Of a DNA stretch of 64,000 nucleotides, positions 41,430 to 50,529 are shown piece by piece (the stretch's first letter is position 1; the number at the start of each line of letters is the position of its first letter). Source of the DNA: an uncultured Candidatus Melainabacteria bacterium (GTDB taxonomy: Bacteria > Cyanobacteriota > Vampirovibrionia > Gastranaerophilales > Gastranaerophilaceae); the NCBI GenBank assembly GCA_934700335.1, contig CAKUXM010000005.1, positions 43,065 through 107,064 of the forward strand, given 5' to 3'. The notes under the pieces were generated by a model. That model was not told the DNA's origin and searched no databases. It was given only the letters and a program-made list of their open reading frames with translations. The position numbers were made by a program, and so were the translations under genes.

Positions 41430-43734
41430 TTTCTTCTTCTACCTCTCTTTTATAATCACAAGTTTTGCTTGAACATTCAATAGTAGTGCCTCTCTTTAGA
41501 ACTTTTTTGACTAAAAGAGAATTGCATTTTGGACATTTTTCGCCAGTAGGTTCATTCCATAATACGAAATCGCAATCCGGATATTTGCTACAACCATAGA
41601 AAAATTTACCATATTTTGATTTACGTTGAACAATGTCTCCGCCACATTTTGGACAAGCTACACCTGTTGATTTAACAACACGTTTTCTGTTTTTACATTC
41701 TGCATTTGTACATTCCATGTATTTCCCGTAAGGTCCAACCTTGAAAATCATATCAGAACCGCATTTTTCACATTTTTCTTCGCATTTTTCTGGTTCTGCT
41801 TGGGCTTCTTCATTTGTTGTTTTTAGAGGAAGCATTGTTTTACATTCTGGATAACCAGAGCAACCTAAGAATTGAGAACCAAATCTGCTTGTTCTTATAA
41901 TCATTTTCTTTCCGCAGTTTGGACAAACAACGTCTGATTCAATGCTGATTTGTTCCATGTTTTTCTCTGCATCATGGACTGTTTCTATGAAATCAGAATA
42001 AAAATCTTTTAATACATCGTTCCAAATAAGTTTATTTTCTGCAATTTCATCAAGCTTATTTTCAAGTCCAGCAGTAAATTGATAGTCCATTTCTTTTACA
42101 AAATGTTTTACAAGTTGTTTGGAAACAGTTCTGCCTAAAATTGTTGGAACAAGAGCTTTATCTACCTTTTCAACATAACCTTTCGTTTGAATTTTTGTAA
42201 TAATCGGCGCATAAGTAGACGGACGTCCGATGCCGTATTCTTCCAAAGATTTAACCAAACTTGCTTCTGAAAATCTTGGAGGTGGTTGAGTGAAGTGTTG
42301 TTTTGGTGTAACTTCTTCACATTTTAGTTCATCGCCTTTTTCCATTTTTGGAATTGATTTTGAGTTGTCTTCGTCGTCCTCGTTGTAAAGTTTTAAGAAT
42401 CCGTCAAATACGATGTGGCTTGTAGAAGCTTTCAATCCGTAATCATCTGCCGAAATAGTGATTGAAGTATTTGAAATAGTTGCATTCTGCATTTGTGATG
42501 CCATAAATCTGTTCCAAATAAGCTTGTATAATCTATATTGTTCAGATGTTAAATATTCTTTGATTGAATCTGGTGTACGTTCTGGATAAGAAGGTCTAAT
42601 CGCTTCGTGGGCATCTTGAACATTCTTTTTACCAGCTTTTACGTAATCATTAGGTGTTGCTGGATAATATTTTTCACCATACTTTTCTGTGATGAAATTT
42701 TTTGATGCTTCCACCGCATCATCAGAAATTCTAACACTATCGGTTCTCATATATGTGATTAAACCGACTGCGCCGTCTGAACCTAGTTCAATACCTTCAT
42801 ATAGTTTTTGAGCAATTTGCATTGTCTTTGCAACGCCATAACCTAATTTTGAAGAGGCTTCACGTTGTAATGTTGAGGTAATAAAAGGTGGTGAAGGTTT
42901 TCTTTGCGTTTCTCTTGTTGCAACCTTTGAAACCTCAAATTTTGTGTTCTTATCTTTTAAAACTTTTACAATTTTGATTGCTTCTTCTTCGTTTTTAATT
43001 TCAATTTTTTTATCTTTATAAGTGCTTACTTCAGCTTCAAATTTGCCAGTGCCTTTTTTTAACATAGAAGAAATTGTCCAGTATTCAACAGGTTTGAATG
43101 CTTCAATTTCGTCTTCTCTTTCGCAAATCATGCGCAAAGCAACAGATTGGACTCTGCCTGCTGAAAGGTGATTATTTCTTAATTTTTTCCATAAAACAGG
43201 ACTAATTTTATAACCTACAAGTCTATCAAGAATTTGACGTGTTTGTTGAGCTTTAACTCTATCCATGTCGATATCACGAGAGTGTTCAACTGCGTATTTA
43301 ACTGCTTTTGGTGTGATTTCGTTAAACTCAATTCTGAAAACTTTGTCATCTGGTACATTTAACATTTGACGAACATGCCATGCAATAGCTTCTCCTTCAC
43401 GATCGGGGTCGGAAGCTAGATAAATTTTTTCACATTTTTTTGCAATTTCGTTTAACTTATCTACAACTTTTTTCTTTTCTGGAATTACAACGTAATCAGG
43501 TTCAAAATTATTTTGAACATCAAATCCTAAAACATTCTTTCTGAAATCTCTGATATGTCCGTAACTAGCTTCAATATGATAGCTATCACCCAAAATCTTT
43601 TTAATGGTTTTTGATTTTGCAGGTGATTCGACTATTACAAGTGCCGATTCTTTTTTCTTACTACTAGTTTTAGCTTTTGTTGTTTTTGTCTTTTTTTCTT
43701 CTTTATCTTCTTTTTTTACTGCTGTTTTCGCCAT
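41422..43734 (-). CDS. topA: DNA topoisomerase I
   Basis: Type IA topoisomerase that relaxes negative supercoils. The 770-residue protein has a Lys-rich N-terminal extension (about 1-30), the Toprim start ALVIVESPAKSKTIKKIL, DPDREGEAIAWH, and the catalytic Tyr in GLITYMRTDSVRIS. Four C-terminal zinc ribbons follow, each with two CxxC-like pairs (from about residue 630). AAGAGGAATT lies before the ATG. The neighbour dprA upstream is a very common pairing in bacteria. Confidence 0.97.
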   Translation of the reverse strand: MAKTAVKKEDKEEKKTKTTKAKTSSKKKESALVIVESPAKSKTIKKILGDSYHIEASYGHIRDFRKNVLGFDVQNNFEPDYVVIPEKKKVVDKLNEIAKKCEKIYLASDPDREGEAIAWHVRQMLNVPDDKVFRIEFNEITPKAVKYAVEHSRDIDMDRVKAQQTRQILDRLVGYKISPVLWKKLRNNHLSAGRVQSVALRMICEREDEIEAFKPVEYWTISSMLKKGTGKFEAEVSTYKDKKIEIKNEEEAIKIVKVLKDKNTKFEVSKVATRETQRKPSPPFITSTLQREASSKLGYGVAKTMQIAQKLYEGIELGSDGAVGLITYMRTDSVRISDDAVEASKNFITEKYGEKYYPATPNDYVKAGKKNVQDAHEAIRPSYPERTPDSIKEYLTSEQYRLYKLIWNRFMASQMQNATISNTSITISADDYGLKASTSHIVFDGFLKLYNEDDEDNSKSIPKMEKGDELKCEEVTPKQHFTQPPPRFSEASLVKSLEEYGIGRPSTYAPIITKIQTKGYVEKVDKALVPTILGRTVSKQLVKHFVKEMDYQFTAGLENKLDEIAENKLIWNDVLKDFYSDFIETVHDAEKNMEQISIESDVVCPNCGKKMIIRTSRFGSQFLGCSGYPECKTMLPLKTTNEEAQAEPEKCEEKCEKCGSDMIFKVGPYGKYMECTNAECKNRKRVVKSTGVACPKCGGDIVQRKSKYGKFFYGCSKYPDCDFVLWNEPTGEKCPKCNSLLVKKVLKRGTTIECSSKTCDYKREVEEENV

Positions 43735-43742
43735 AATTCCTC

Positions 43743-44831
43743 TTAACAGATTGAATATCTGTCCCCATCAACTTGCATTATTATGCCTTTTAACTCTAAC
43801 ATTGTCAAGCATGTTAAAAGTTCGTCGGTTTGTAATTTTGTTTTTGATTGTATTGTATCAAAAGCCAGAGGCTCAATTTTTATCGTATTTACAATTAGAC
43901 TTTCTTCCTTACTTAAATTTGTAAATTTTTCATCTAAGTTCGTTTTTGTTGTTTGAAGTTCCCAGTTTAAAGCTTCTAAAATATCGTTTGCCTCTGTAAC
44001 CATAGTTGCTCCATTTTTTAGAAGTTTATAAATACCTTCTGTATTCGGATTGTTAATCGCTCCAGGAATACACATAAGTTCTCGACCCTGTTCAAGAGTT
44101 AGGTTTGCACTAATCAATGCTCCACTTTTTATTGCTGCTTCAACAACAAGAGTACCTTTTGATAATCCTGTTACAATTCTATTTCGTTGCGGAAATCTAA
44201 AAGCAATAGGTTTAAATGTCGGATAATATTCCGTAAAGATTACACCTTGTCCATCTTCAATCTTTTTGTACAAATCTTTATTTTGACTTGGGTAAATATA
44301 GTCAAAACCACTTGCAATAACTCCGATTGTAGCTAAATTATTTTCGATTGCTGAATTGTGAGCGCATGTATCAATGCCTAACGCCAAGCCTGAAACAATA
44401 CAAATATCTGTGTTTTTTAATTCCTCAATAATTTTCTTTAGCGCTTGTTTACCGTTTGTGCTAGCTTTTCTTGAGCCAACTACAGCTAAATTTCTATCAA
44501 AATTACAACGAGTTAAATCACCTTTATAATAAAGCACTGCAGGAGGATTAGAAATTTCTTTTAAAAGTTTTGGATAATTTTCATCTTCAAGCGTTAAATA
44601 TTTAATGTCTTTATTTTGCACTTCTTCAAGGCATTTGTCTGGGTTAATTTTGTCTCTTTTCGATAGAAATTTTTCAGCCAAGCTTTTTGTCAAACCTTCT
44701 ATCTGTTCGAGGTCTGACGGACTGCAATTAAAGGCTTTTTCAATATCATTAAAGTGTTGGTATAGTTTCTCAATAGTTCTACTACCGATTTCTTCTATTG
44801 ATGAAAATGCTATCCAATACTTGCTATTCAT
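43743..44831 (-). CDS. dprA: DNA-processing protein DprA (Smf)
   Basis: Binds incoming single-stranded DNA and loads RecA during natural transformation. The 362-residue protein has an N-terminal helix-hairpin region (IEEIGSRTIEKLYQHFND), the Rossmann core (LAVVGSRKASTNGKQAL, VSGLALGIDTCAH, VIASGFDYIYP, FPQRNRIVTGLS, LEQGRELMCIPG), and a C-terminal winged helix (about 300-362). The gene overlaps the TPR gene upstream by eight bases and ends nine bases before topA. Its presence is compatible with competence but does not prove it. Confidence 0.96.
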   Translation of the reverse strand: MNSKYWIAFSSIEEIGSRTIEKLYQHFNDIEKAFNCSPSDLEQIEGLTKSLAEKFLSKRDKINPDKCLEEVQNKDIKYLTLEDENYPKLLKEISNPPAVLYYKGDLTRCNFDRNLAVVGSRKASTNGKQALKKIIEELKNTDICIVSGLALGIDTCAHNSAIENNLATIGVIASGFDYIYPSQNKDLYKKIEDGQGVIFTEYYPTFKPIAFRFPQRNRIVTGLSKGTLVVEAAIKSGALISANLTLEQGRELMCIPGAINNPNTEGIYKLLKNGATMVTEANDILEALNWELQTTKTNLDEKFTNLSKEESLIVNTIKIEPLAFDTIQSKTKLQTDELLTCLTMLELKGIIMQVDGDRYSIC

Positions 44832-45597
44832 TCATCATAGCCTCAATTTTTGCTACAATCTTTTTAGTGTTATCAATTTCTTCTTGTGGAATATCGTGTT
44901 CCATATAATCGTTGAAATATTCTAAAGCATCTTCATAATCTCTTCTTGCTAAGAATAAAATACCAAGTTTTTTGTATGCAGGGTGGAATTTATCATTGAT
45001 TGTCAAAGCTTTTAAGTAATTTGAAATAGCTTTATCAATTTCGTCATTTGCTTCATAAGCCTGACCAAGATAATAATAAATTAATGCGTTATCTTTTTTG
45101 AATTCAACTACGCTTTCAAAGTTTGCAATTGCAGATGCCCAGTCTCCTAAATCAAAATATACCTTACCTAAATCATAATAAGCATCATAGTTTTCTGGTT
45201 GAGCTTCAAGAACTTTATCTAATTCGTCAATTGCCAAATCTAATCTGGCATCTTCCATGTAGACACGAGCTAGATAATGAGGAATAACTACATCTTCTGG
45301 TAAATACCCTTCTCCAGTCAATAAAATATCAATCGCTAATTCTAATTCATGTTTTTTGTAATACAAATCTGCAAGGTTAATATATGTTTGTGCAAACATT
45401 GGATTGATTTTTAGAGAGTTAACAAAATTTTCTTCAGCCTCTTCTAGTTTATGTAAGTTTGCATACGCAACGCCAATATTATTCAAAATTTCAGCCTTGT
45501 TTTCTGAATGCGTATCTAACATATCTTTGAAGGCTTCAATAGCTTCTTCATATTTGTTATTCTTCATTAAATCAAGAGCGTTATTTATTTTTTCCAT
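44824..45597 (-). CDS. TPR protein in the lpt-dprA operon
   Basis: A 257-residue cytoplasmic protein of about seven TPR units (for example ILNNIGVAYANLHKLEEAEE and AYYDLGKVYFDLGDWASAIA). There is no signal peptide. It overlaps lptA by 17 bases upstream and dprA by eight downstream. The coupling places it in the envelope/DNA operon, but no partner is evident. Confidence 0.87.
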   Translation of the reverse strand: MEKINNALDLMKNNKYEEAIEAFKDMLDTHSENKAEILNNIGVAYANLHKLEEAEENFVNSLKINPMFAQTYINLADLYYKKHELELAIDILLTGEGYLPEDVVIPHYLARVYMEDARLDLAIDELDKVLEAQPENYDAYYDLGKVYFDLGDWASAIANFESVVEFKKDNALIYYYLGQAYEANDEIDKAISNYLKALTINDKFHPAYKKLGILFLARRDYEDALEYFNDYMEHDIPQEEIDNTKKIVAKIEAMMNE

Positions 45598-46558
45598 TTT
45601 TGTCTAAATCCTTGTTGCTTTCAATATTACCAATTACAGTTCTTGTATTGCCTTCTGCATAGAATGTTTTAGGGTTCATAACAAGTTTGATTTTGTCTGC
45701 GTAAACAGTTTTTGTATCTTGGTTTATTAATGAACGACCAGTAAAGTATACTTCGTTAAATTTGTTTGTTTTCTTGTCCGGATATACTGTCATTTTAGGA
45801 CCTTTTGCATAGTAATCTTGGTACCAAACTTGAACATTTCCAGAACCTGCAAAGGTATTTACTTTTTTATCAAATTGTTGATAATTACCTTTGATTTTAA
45901 GAGTTGTGCCGTCATCATTAACCATATTAGACATTGTATGACCTTCTGCAATCAATTGTTCTTTTTCTGCATCATAAATAAAGTGGTCTGCTTCTGCAGT
46001 ATGCTTTTCTTGTTTCAATTTTGCATTACCGTATAGGTCAATTCTTTTTAAATCCCCTGACTTATTTGTGCGGATAACGGCTCTGTTTGAGAAAGTATTT
46101 AAATTGTCATATTTTATTGTAACATTGCCAGATGCAGACATTACGTTTGTTTTCGTATCGTATTCTTGAACATCTGCCATAATAACTGCAACTGGGTCTT
46201 CTCCGTCATAAACAGTTGATTGAGCATCGCCGATTGCTTTTACAACTTTTGAAATTAATGATAATTTTAAAATATTTGCTTTAACTTCTCTTTTTTTATT
46301 TTCTTGTAATTCAAAAGCATAAGGTTTGTCATAGAAAGTAACAGTATCAAGTTGTTTACCGTTTTTAACTTCAACGTCTGCCTTATTACTTAAAACTTTC
46401 ATCTTATCCAGCGTAACTTCAACATTGCCGTCAAATTTAAGTTTTTGTTCTTTATCGTCGTAGCTTTGTGTATCAGAATCAATTACTAAGTCTGATGCGA
46501 TAACTCCAACGCTTATTAGCGCAATTATAGCTATTAATATTATTAATCCTTTTTTCAT
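45581..46558 (-). CDS. LptA/OstA-like LPS transport protein
   Basis: A 325-residue protein with an N-terminal signal or anchor helix (GLIILIAIIALISVGVIA) and two stretches of the OstA/LptA beta-jellyroll, for example QKLKFDGNVEVTLDKMKVLSNKADVEV, seen here in parts, and TNVMSASGNVTIKYDN. It is about twice the usual LptA length, so it contains a doubled jellyroll. Its role would be to bridge the periplasm for LPS. It overlaps lptC by one base. This supports an outer membrane in the host. Confidence 0.82.
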   Translation of the reverse strand: MKKGLIILIAIIALISVGVIASDLVIDSDTQSYDDKEQKLKFDGNVEVTLDKMKVLSNKADVEVKNGKQLDTVTFYDKPYAFELQENKKREVKANILKLSLISKVVKAIGDAQSTVYDGEDPVAVIMADVQEYDTKTNVMSASGNVTIKYDNLNTFSNRAVIRTNKSGDLKRIDLYGNAKLKQEKHTAEADHFIYDAEKEQLIAEGHTMSNMVNDDGTTLKIKGNYQQFDKKVNTFAGSGNVQVWYQDYYAKGPKMTVYPDKKTNKFNEVYFTGRSLINQDTKTVYADKIKLVMNPKTFYAEGNTRTVIGNIESNKDLDKNGKNK

Positions 46559-47163
46559 TATAATTTTTTCTCCTTGCTCTTTTTGTGCTCTTTATCGTAA
46601 AGTTCACTTCGAGTTTTTCCAATAAGTTTAAAATGTGAATAATCCGAATTGATTACAACTTTGTTTCCTTTTGAAATCAATTCTTTATTTCTATTAATTC
46701 TAACATTACCTTCGCCAACTATATCGTTGTTTGAACCTGACCAAACAAGCTTGTCGCATTGAAGAGTTGTGTTGTCTTTTAAAGCAATAAAGACATCTTC
46801 TGTAAGTGTAATTGTATTATTATTTTCATTATAAGAGCCTTTTTGAGATTCATAGCTCATTGCAACTTCGTTGTCTTTGTAAAAGTTACCGATTGTTCTA
46901 TTTAAGATTGCAACTTTATTTTCGCTCTCGTAATTACCAGTCTCTCCGTATATTTCCCAATAACGAATACCTTCTTTTGTTTCTGTAAGAATAATATCAT
47001 TAACGGTCAATTCTTGTGAGTTTTCTTTTTCTTTTAAGCTATCTCTGTTCAACCCATGTGTTAAGATGTTCGCATAGATGAAAGCTCCAGATAAAACTCC
47101 CACTAGAATTAAACCAATTAATATATATAACTTAGTTGTTTTTGAAAATTTCTTAGTCCCCAT
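46558..47163 (-). CDS. LptC-like LPS export protein
   Basis: A 201-residue protein with a single N-terminal membrane helix (TKLYILIGLILVGVLSGAFI) and a periplasmic OstA-like fold (VNDIILTETKEGIRYWEIYG, YENENNTITLTEDVFI read in part). LptC hands LPS from the LptBFG transporter to LptA. The start overlaps nothing upstream; TGATAGAAT on the minus strand (47171-47179) ends seven bases before the ATG with no ribosome site, a leaderless candidate. It is the first gene of the six-gene run to aroE. Confidence 0.8.
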   Translation of the reverse strand: MGTKKFSKTTKLYILIGLILVGVLSGAFIYANILTHGLNRDSLKEKENSQELTVNDIILTETKEGIRYWEIYGETGNYESENKVAILNRTIGNFYKDNEVAMSYESQKGSYNENNNTITLTEDVFIALKDNTTLQCDKLVWSGSNNDIVGEGNVRINRNKELISKGNKVVINSDYSHFKLIGKTRSELYDKEHKKSKEKKL

Positions 47164-47170
47164 ATTTAGA

Positions 47171-47179
47171 ATTCTATCA
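47171..47179 (-). promoter_or_regulatory. Extended -10 box close to the lptC start
   Basis: Minus-strand TGATAGAAT, with seven bases to the lptC ATG. No Shine-Dalgarno sequence lies between. Confidence 0.5.
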
Positions 47180-47277
47180 TAAATGCGCTAATTATTTTAA
47201 AATATTTTATTTTGTTAAGCTAATAACTCATGTTTTGTTTATTTGTTTTATAATTATTATAAATCAAAGGAGGATTT

Positions 47278-48159
47278 ATGACTTTAAGATATGATTTGGG
47301 TGAATTGGTAACTGCGATGGTTACACCGATGAATCAAGACGGTACAGTCAATTATGATAAAGCTGAGGAATTAGCAAATTATTTAGTAGAAAATGAAAGT
47401 GATGCAATTCTTGTTGCGGCTACAACTGGTGAATCACCAACTTTAGAGCATGAAGAAGAATTAGAAATTCTAAGCTCAGTAAAAAGAGCTGTTGCAAAGC
47501 GTGCTAAAATCATTATGAATGCAGGTTCAAATTCTACAGCTTATGCTGTTAAATATGCAAAATTGGCAGAAAAAGAAGAATGCGTTGATGCAATTCTTTC
47601 TGTTGTGCCTTATTATAATAAACCTTCTCAAGAAGGTATGTATGCTCATTTTGCTTCAGTTGCTGAAGCAGTTGATTTACCTATTATTTTGTATAATATT
47701 CCGTCTAGAACAGGCGTTAATTTAATGCCTAAGACAATTAAAAGACTTTATGATAACTACAAAAATATTGTAGGTGTTAAACAAAGTTGTGCTGATATGG
47801 ATTTGGTTTCAGAAATTAAATCCTTAACAGGTGATGACTTTGCAATATATTCTGGTGATGACACATTAACTTTACCAATGTTAGCTCTTGGCGCTCATGG
47901 TGTTGTTTCTGTTGCCTCTCACTTATATGGTCCGGAATTGAAACGTATGATTACGTTGTTTAAAGCTGGTAACTTAGCTGAAGCTAGAGAAATTCATGAA
48001 AACTTGTTCTACAAAATGAAAAAATTATTCATGGCTCCAAACCCTGTTCCGGTAAAAGCAGCTTTGCAACGTAGAGGTTTAATTAAAGATTACGTTAGAA
48101 AACCTCTTGTTCAATTAAGTGAAGAAGAAAAAAATGAATTATTTTCTGTAGTTCAGTAA
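47278..48159 (+). CDS. dapA: 4-hydroxy-tetrahydrodipicolinate synthase
   Basis: First committed step of lysine/diaminopimelate synthesis: pyruvate plus aspartate semialdehyde. The 293-residue TIM barrel has AATTGESPTLEHEE, the catalytic Tyr in LYNIPSRTGVN, the Schiff-base Lys in IVGVKQSCAD, and YSGDD. An ideal AAAGGAGGATTT precedes the ATG. Diaminopimelate also feeds peptidoglycan. Single gene. Confidence 0.97.
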   Translation: MTLRYDLGELVTAMVTPMNQDGTVNYDKAEELANYLVENESDAILVAATTGESPTLEHEEELEILSSVKRAVAKRAKIIMNAGSNSTAYAVKYAKLAEKEECVDAILSVVPYYNKPSQEGMYAHFASVAEAVDLPIILYNIPSRTGVNLMPKTIKRLYDNYKNIVGVKQSCADMDLVSEIKSLTGDDFAIYSGDDTLTLPMLALGAHGVVSVASHLYGPELKRMITLFKAGNLAEAREIHENLFYKMKKLFMAPNPVPVKAALQRRGLIKDYVRKPLVQLSEEEKNELFSVVQ

Positions 48160-48235
48160 CATAGCCAATCGGGTTATGTTATATCTGTTACAGTTTTTGT
48201 TATAATTTGTGTGTAAATTAGATAAGGGATAAAAT

Positions 48236-49537
48236 ATGAAAAACAAAATTATACTTTTTTGGGTAATTGTTGCCTTAGTTATTTTGTCGCTTTTTGTAAT
48301 TTTTACAAAACCAACAAAATTAGGTTTAGACCTTGTAGGTGGTTCAAGATTATTACTAGAAGCTCAAACATCAGCAACGGTTGCTAAAATTACACCAGAC
48401 ATGATGGATTCTTTACAGTTTGCTATTGAAAATCGTGTTAACAAACTTGGTGTTGCTGAAACTGTTGTTCAAAAAGAAGGCGAAAACAGACTTGTTGTTG
48501 AAATTCCAGCAGTTAAAGATTTAAAACAGGCAAAAAAATTCTTAGGTGAAACTGCTGAACTTTCATTTAAAAAAGAATTAACAGAAGGTACAGGAAAATG
48601 GGTTGATACTGGTTTAACAGGTAATGACTTAAACCGTGCAACTCTAAGTACAAGTACAAATGGTCAATGGGTTGTTGATTTAGAATTCAACGATAAAGGC
48701 ACAAAAAAATTCGCTGATTTAACTCAACAATTAGTTGGTAAACCAATGGCTATCTTCTTCAACGGTGAAATGACATCTGCGCCAGTAATTAGAGAACCAA
48801 TCTTAGGTGGCAGAGCTCAAATTTCTGGTGGCGACAATGGCTTTGCTTATGAAGAAGCTAAAGAAATGGTTGATTTATTAAACGCAGGTGCTCTACCAGT
48901 TCCAGCTAAGATTATTGAAGAAAACACTGTTGGCCCTACACTTGGTGCTGACAGTATCGCAAAATCTAAAGTTGCAGGTTTGATTGGTTTAGGCTTAGTA
49001 ATGATATTTATGATTGCATACTACCGTCTTCCTGGTTTAATCGCTGATATTGCACTTATTATTTATAGTTTATTGTTATTTGCATTATTTAAACAAATTC
49101 CAGTTACTTTGACTCTTGCCGGTATTGCAGGCTTTATTTTAAGTATTGGTATGGCGGTCGATGCAAATATCTTGATTTTTGAAAGAACTAAAGAAGAACT
49201 AAGAGCTGGTAGAAGCTTGTTTACAGCTATCAATGCAGGTTTCGATAGAGCATTTACAAGTATCTTTGACTCAAATATGTCAACAATTATTACTTGTGTA
49301 ATTCTTTATTGTTTAGGGACAAGCGTTGTTAAAGGTTTTGCTTTAACACTTGCTCTTGGTACTGCGGTATCAATGTTTAGTGCTATTACTATCACTAAAA
49401 ACTTTATGCACTTAATCTTTGGTACTGGAGAATTAAAATACCCAGCATTATTTGGCTTACGTAAAGATGAAATCGGAACAGCTTATTCAGCTTCTGAAAC
49501 AAAACGTGAAAAAGCTAAATTTGGAGTTTTGGATTAG
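48236..49537 (+). CDS. secD: Protein translocase subunit SecD
   Basis: Membrane partner of SecYEG that uses the proton gradient to pull proteins out. At 433 residues it is a compact form without the large first periplasmic domain of some proteobacteria. KLGLDLVGGSRLLLE is the diagnostic start of the periplasmic part, and the six-helix RND-type core ends with ILIFERTKEELRAGRS and IITCVILYCLGTS. An extended -10 TGTTATAAT (48198-48206) and AAGGGATAAAAT precede the ATG. secF follows 14 bases later. Confidence 0.96.
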   Translation: MKNKIILFWVIVALVILSLFVIFTKPTKLGLDLVGGSRLLLEAQTSATVAKITPDMMDSLQFAIENRVNKLGVAETVVQKEGENRLVVEIPAVKDLKQAKKFLGETAELSFKKELTEGTGKWVDTGLTGNDLNRATLSTSTNGQWVVDLEFNDKGTKKFADLTQQLVGKPMAIFFNGEMTSAPVIREPILGGRAQISGGDNGFAYEEAKEMVDLLNAGALPVPAKIIEENTVGPTLGADSIAKSKVAGLIGLGLVMIFMIAYYRLPGLIADIALIIYSLLLFALFKQIPVTLTLAGIAGFILSIGMAVDANILIFERTKEELRAGRSLFTAINAGFDRAFTSIFDSNMSTIITCVILYCLGTSVVKGFALTLALGTAVSMFSAITITKNFMHLIFGTGELKYPALFGLRKDEIGTAYSASETKREKAKFGVLD

Positions 49538-49551
49538 AGAGGTAGATAATT

Positions 49552-50511
49552 ATGGAAAATAAAAAACATTTAGTTCACGTTGTTAAATTTAGATGGCTTT
49601 GGATGGGATTATCAGCTCTTCTTTTAATTCCTGGTATTATCGCTATGATTTATTTAACAGTTACTTTAGATAATCATACACCACTAAAAGTTGGTATCGA
49701 CTATACTGGAGGTACAGTTTTTCAATATGGTGTTGATAAAAAAGTTGATAATAATGGTTTAGCAATTTTAAGAGAAAACTTGCAAACTAAAGGAATTGAA
49801 AATCCTTCATTACAAATTATCAACGTTAACGATACTGCAACAAAATCGAATACAAAAGATATCATTTCAGTAAGAACAAAATTCGTTGCTTCAGAAGAAG
49901 TAAGTCATGTTTCTGAAAATATTACTTCTGTATTGAAAGAAGAATATCAAAATGCTGAATTGTTATCAACAAGTTCAATCGGACCTACATTAGGCAGTGA
50001 GTTATTTAAAAATTCTTTAATAGCTTTGACATTAGCTTGTTTAGGTATCGTTGCATACTTAACATTTAGATTTCAACTTGATTTCGCTCTTGCTGCAATC
50101 TTAGCAACTATCCATGATGTTCTATTTATTCTGGGTGTGTTTGCACTTTTAGGTATATTTATGAATGTTCAAATTGATGGTTTATTCATCACAGCATTGC
50201 TTACAGTAATTGGTTTTTCTGTTCATGATACAATCGTTGTATTTGACCGTATCAGAGAAAATTCAAGATATTATGCAAAGAAAATGACATTTGGTGAAAT
50301 CATTGATGCTAGTGTTAACCAAACAATGGCAAGAAGTATTAATACTTCATTCACAACTTTGTTGACATTGTTAGCTTTATATTTCTTTGGTGGTACAACT
50401 ACAAAAGATTTCGTTTTAGCGATGGCTTTAGGTATCATTATTGGTACTTATTCAAGTATCTTCTTTGCAAGTATGCTTATTGATTTCTGGAGAGATAAAA
50501 AGACTGCATAA
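49552..50511 (+). CDS. secF: Protein translocase subunit SecF
   Basis: Partner of SecD, 319 residues, six membrane helices. VGIDYTGGTVFQYGV matches the FGIDFxGG signature, SSIGPTLGSEL precedes helix 2, and HDTIVVFDRIRENSR, SINTSFTTLLTLLALYFFGG complete the core. It starts 14 bases after secD; the next gene starts 18 bases after its stop. Confidence 0.96.
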   Translation: MENKKHLVHVVKFRWLWMGLSALLLIPGIIAMIYLTVTLDNHTPLKVGIDYTGGTVFQYGVDKKVDNNGLAILRENLQTKGIENPSLQIINVNDTATKSNTKDIISVRTKFVASEEVSHVSENITSVLKEEYQNAELLSTSSIGPTLGSELFKNSLIALTLACLGIVAYLTFRFQLDFALAAILATIHDVLFILGVFALLGIFMNVQIDGLFITALLTVIGFSVHDTIVVFDRIRENSRYYAKKMTFGEIIDASVNQTMARSINTSFTTLLTLLALYFFGGTTTKDFVLAMALGIIIGTYSSIFFASMLIDFWRDKKTA

Positions 50512-50529
50512 TTACAACTGGAGATTGGT

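Noticed and set aside
48158..48180. Hairpin between dapA and secD as a terminator
   Set aside because: An AACATA/TATGTT stem exists but is mismatched and no T run directly follows; too weak to call.
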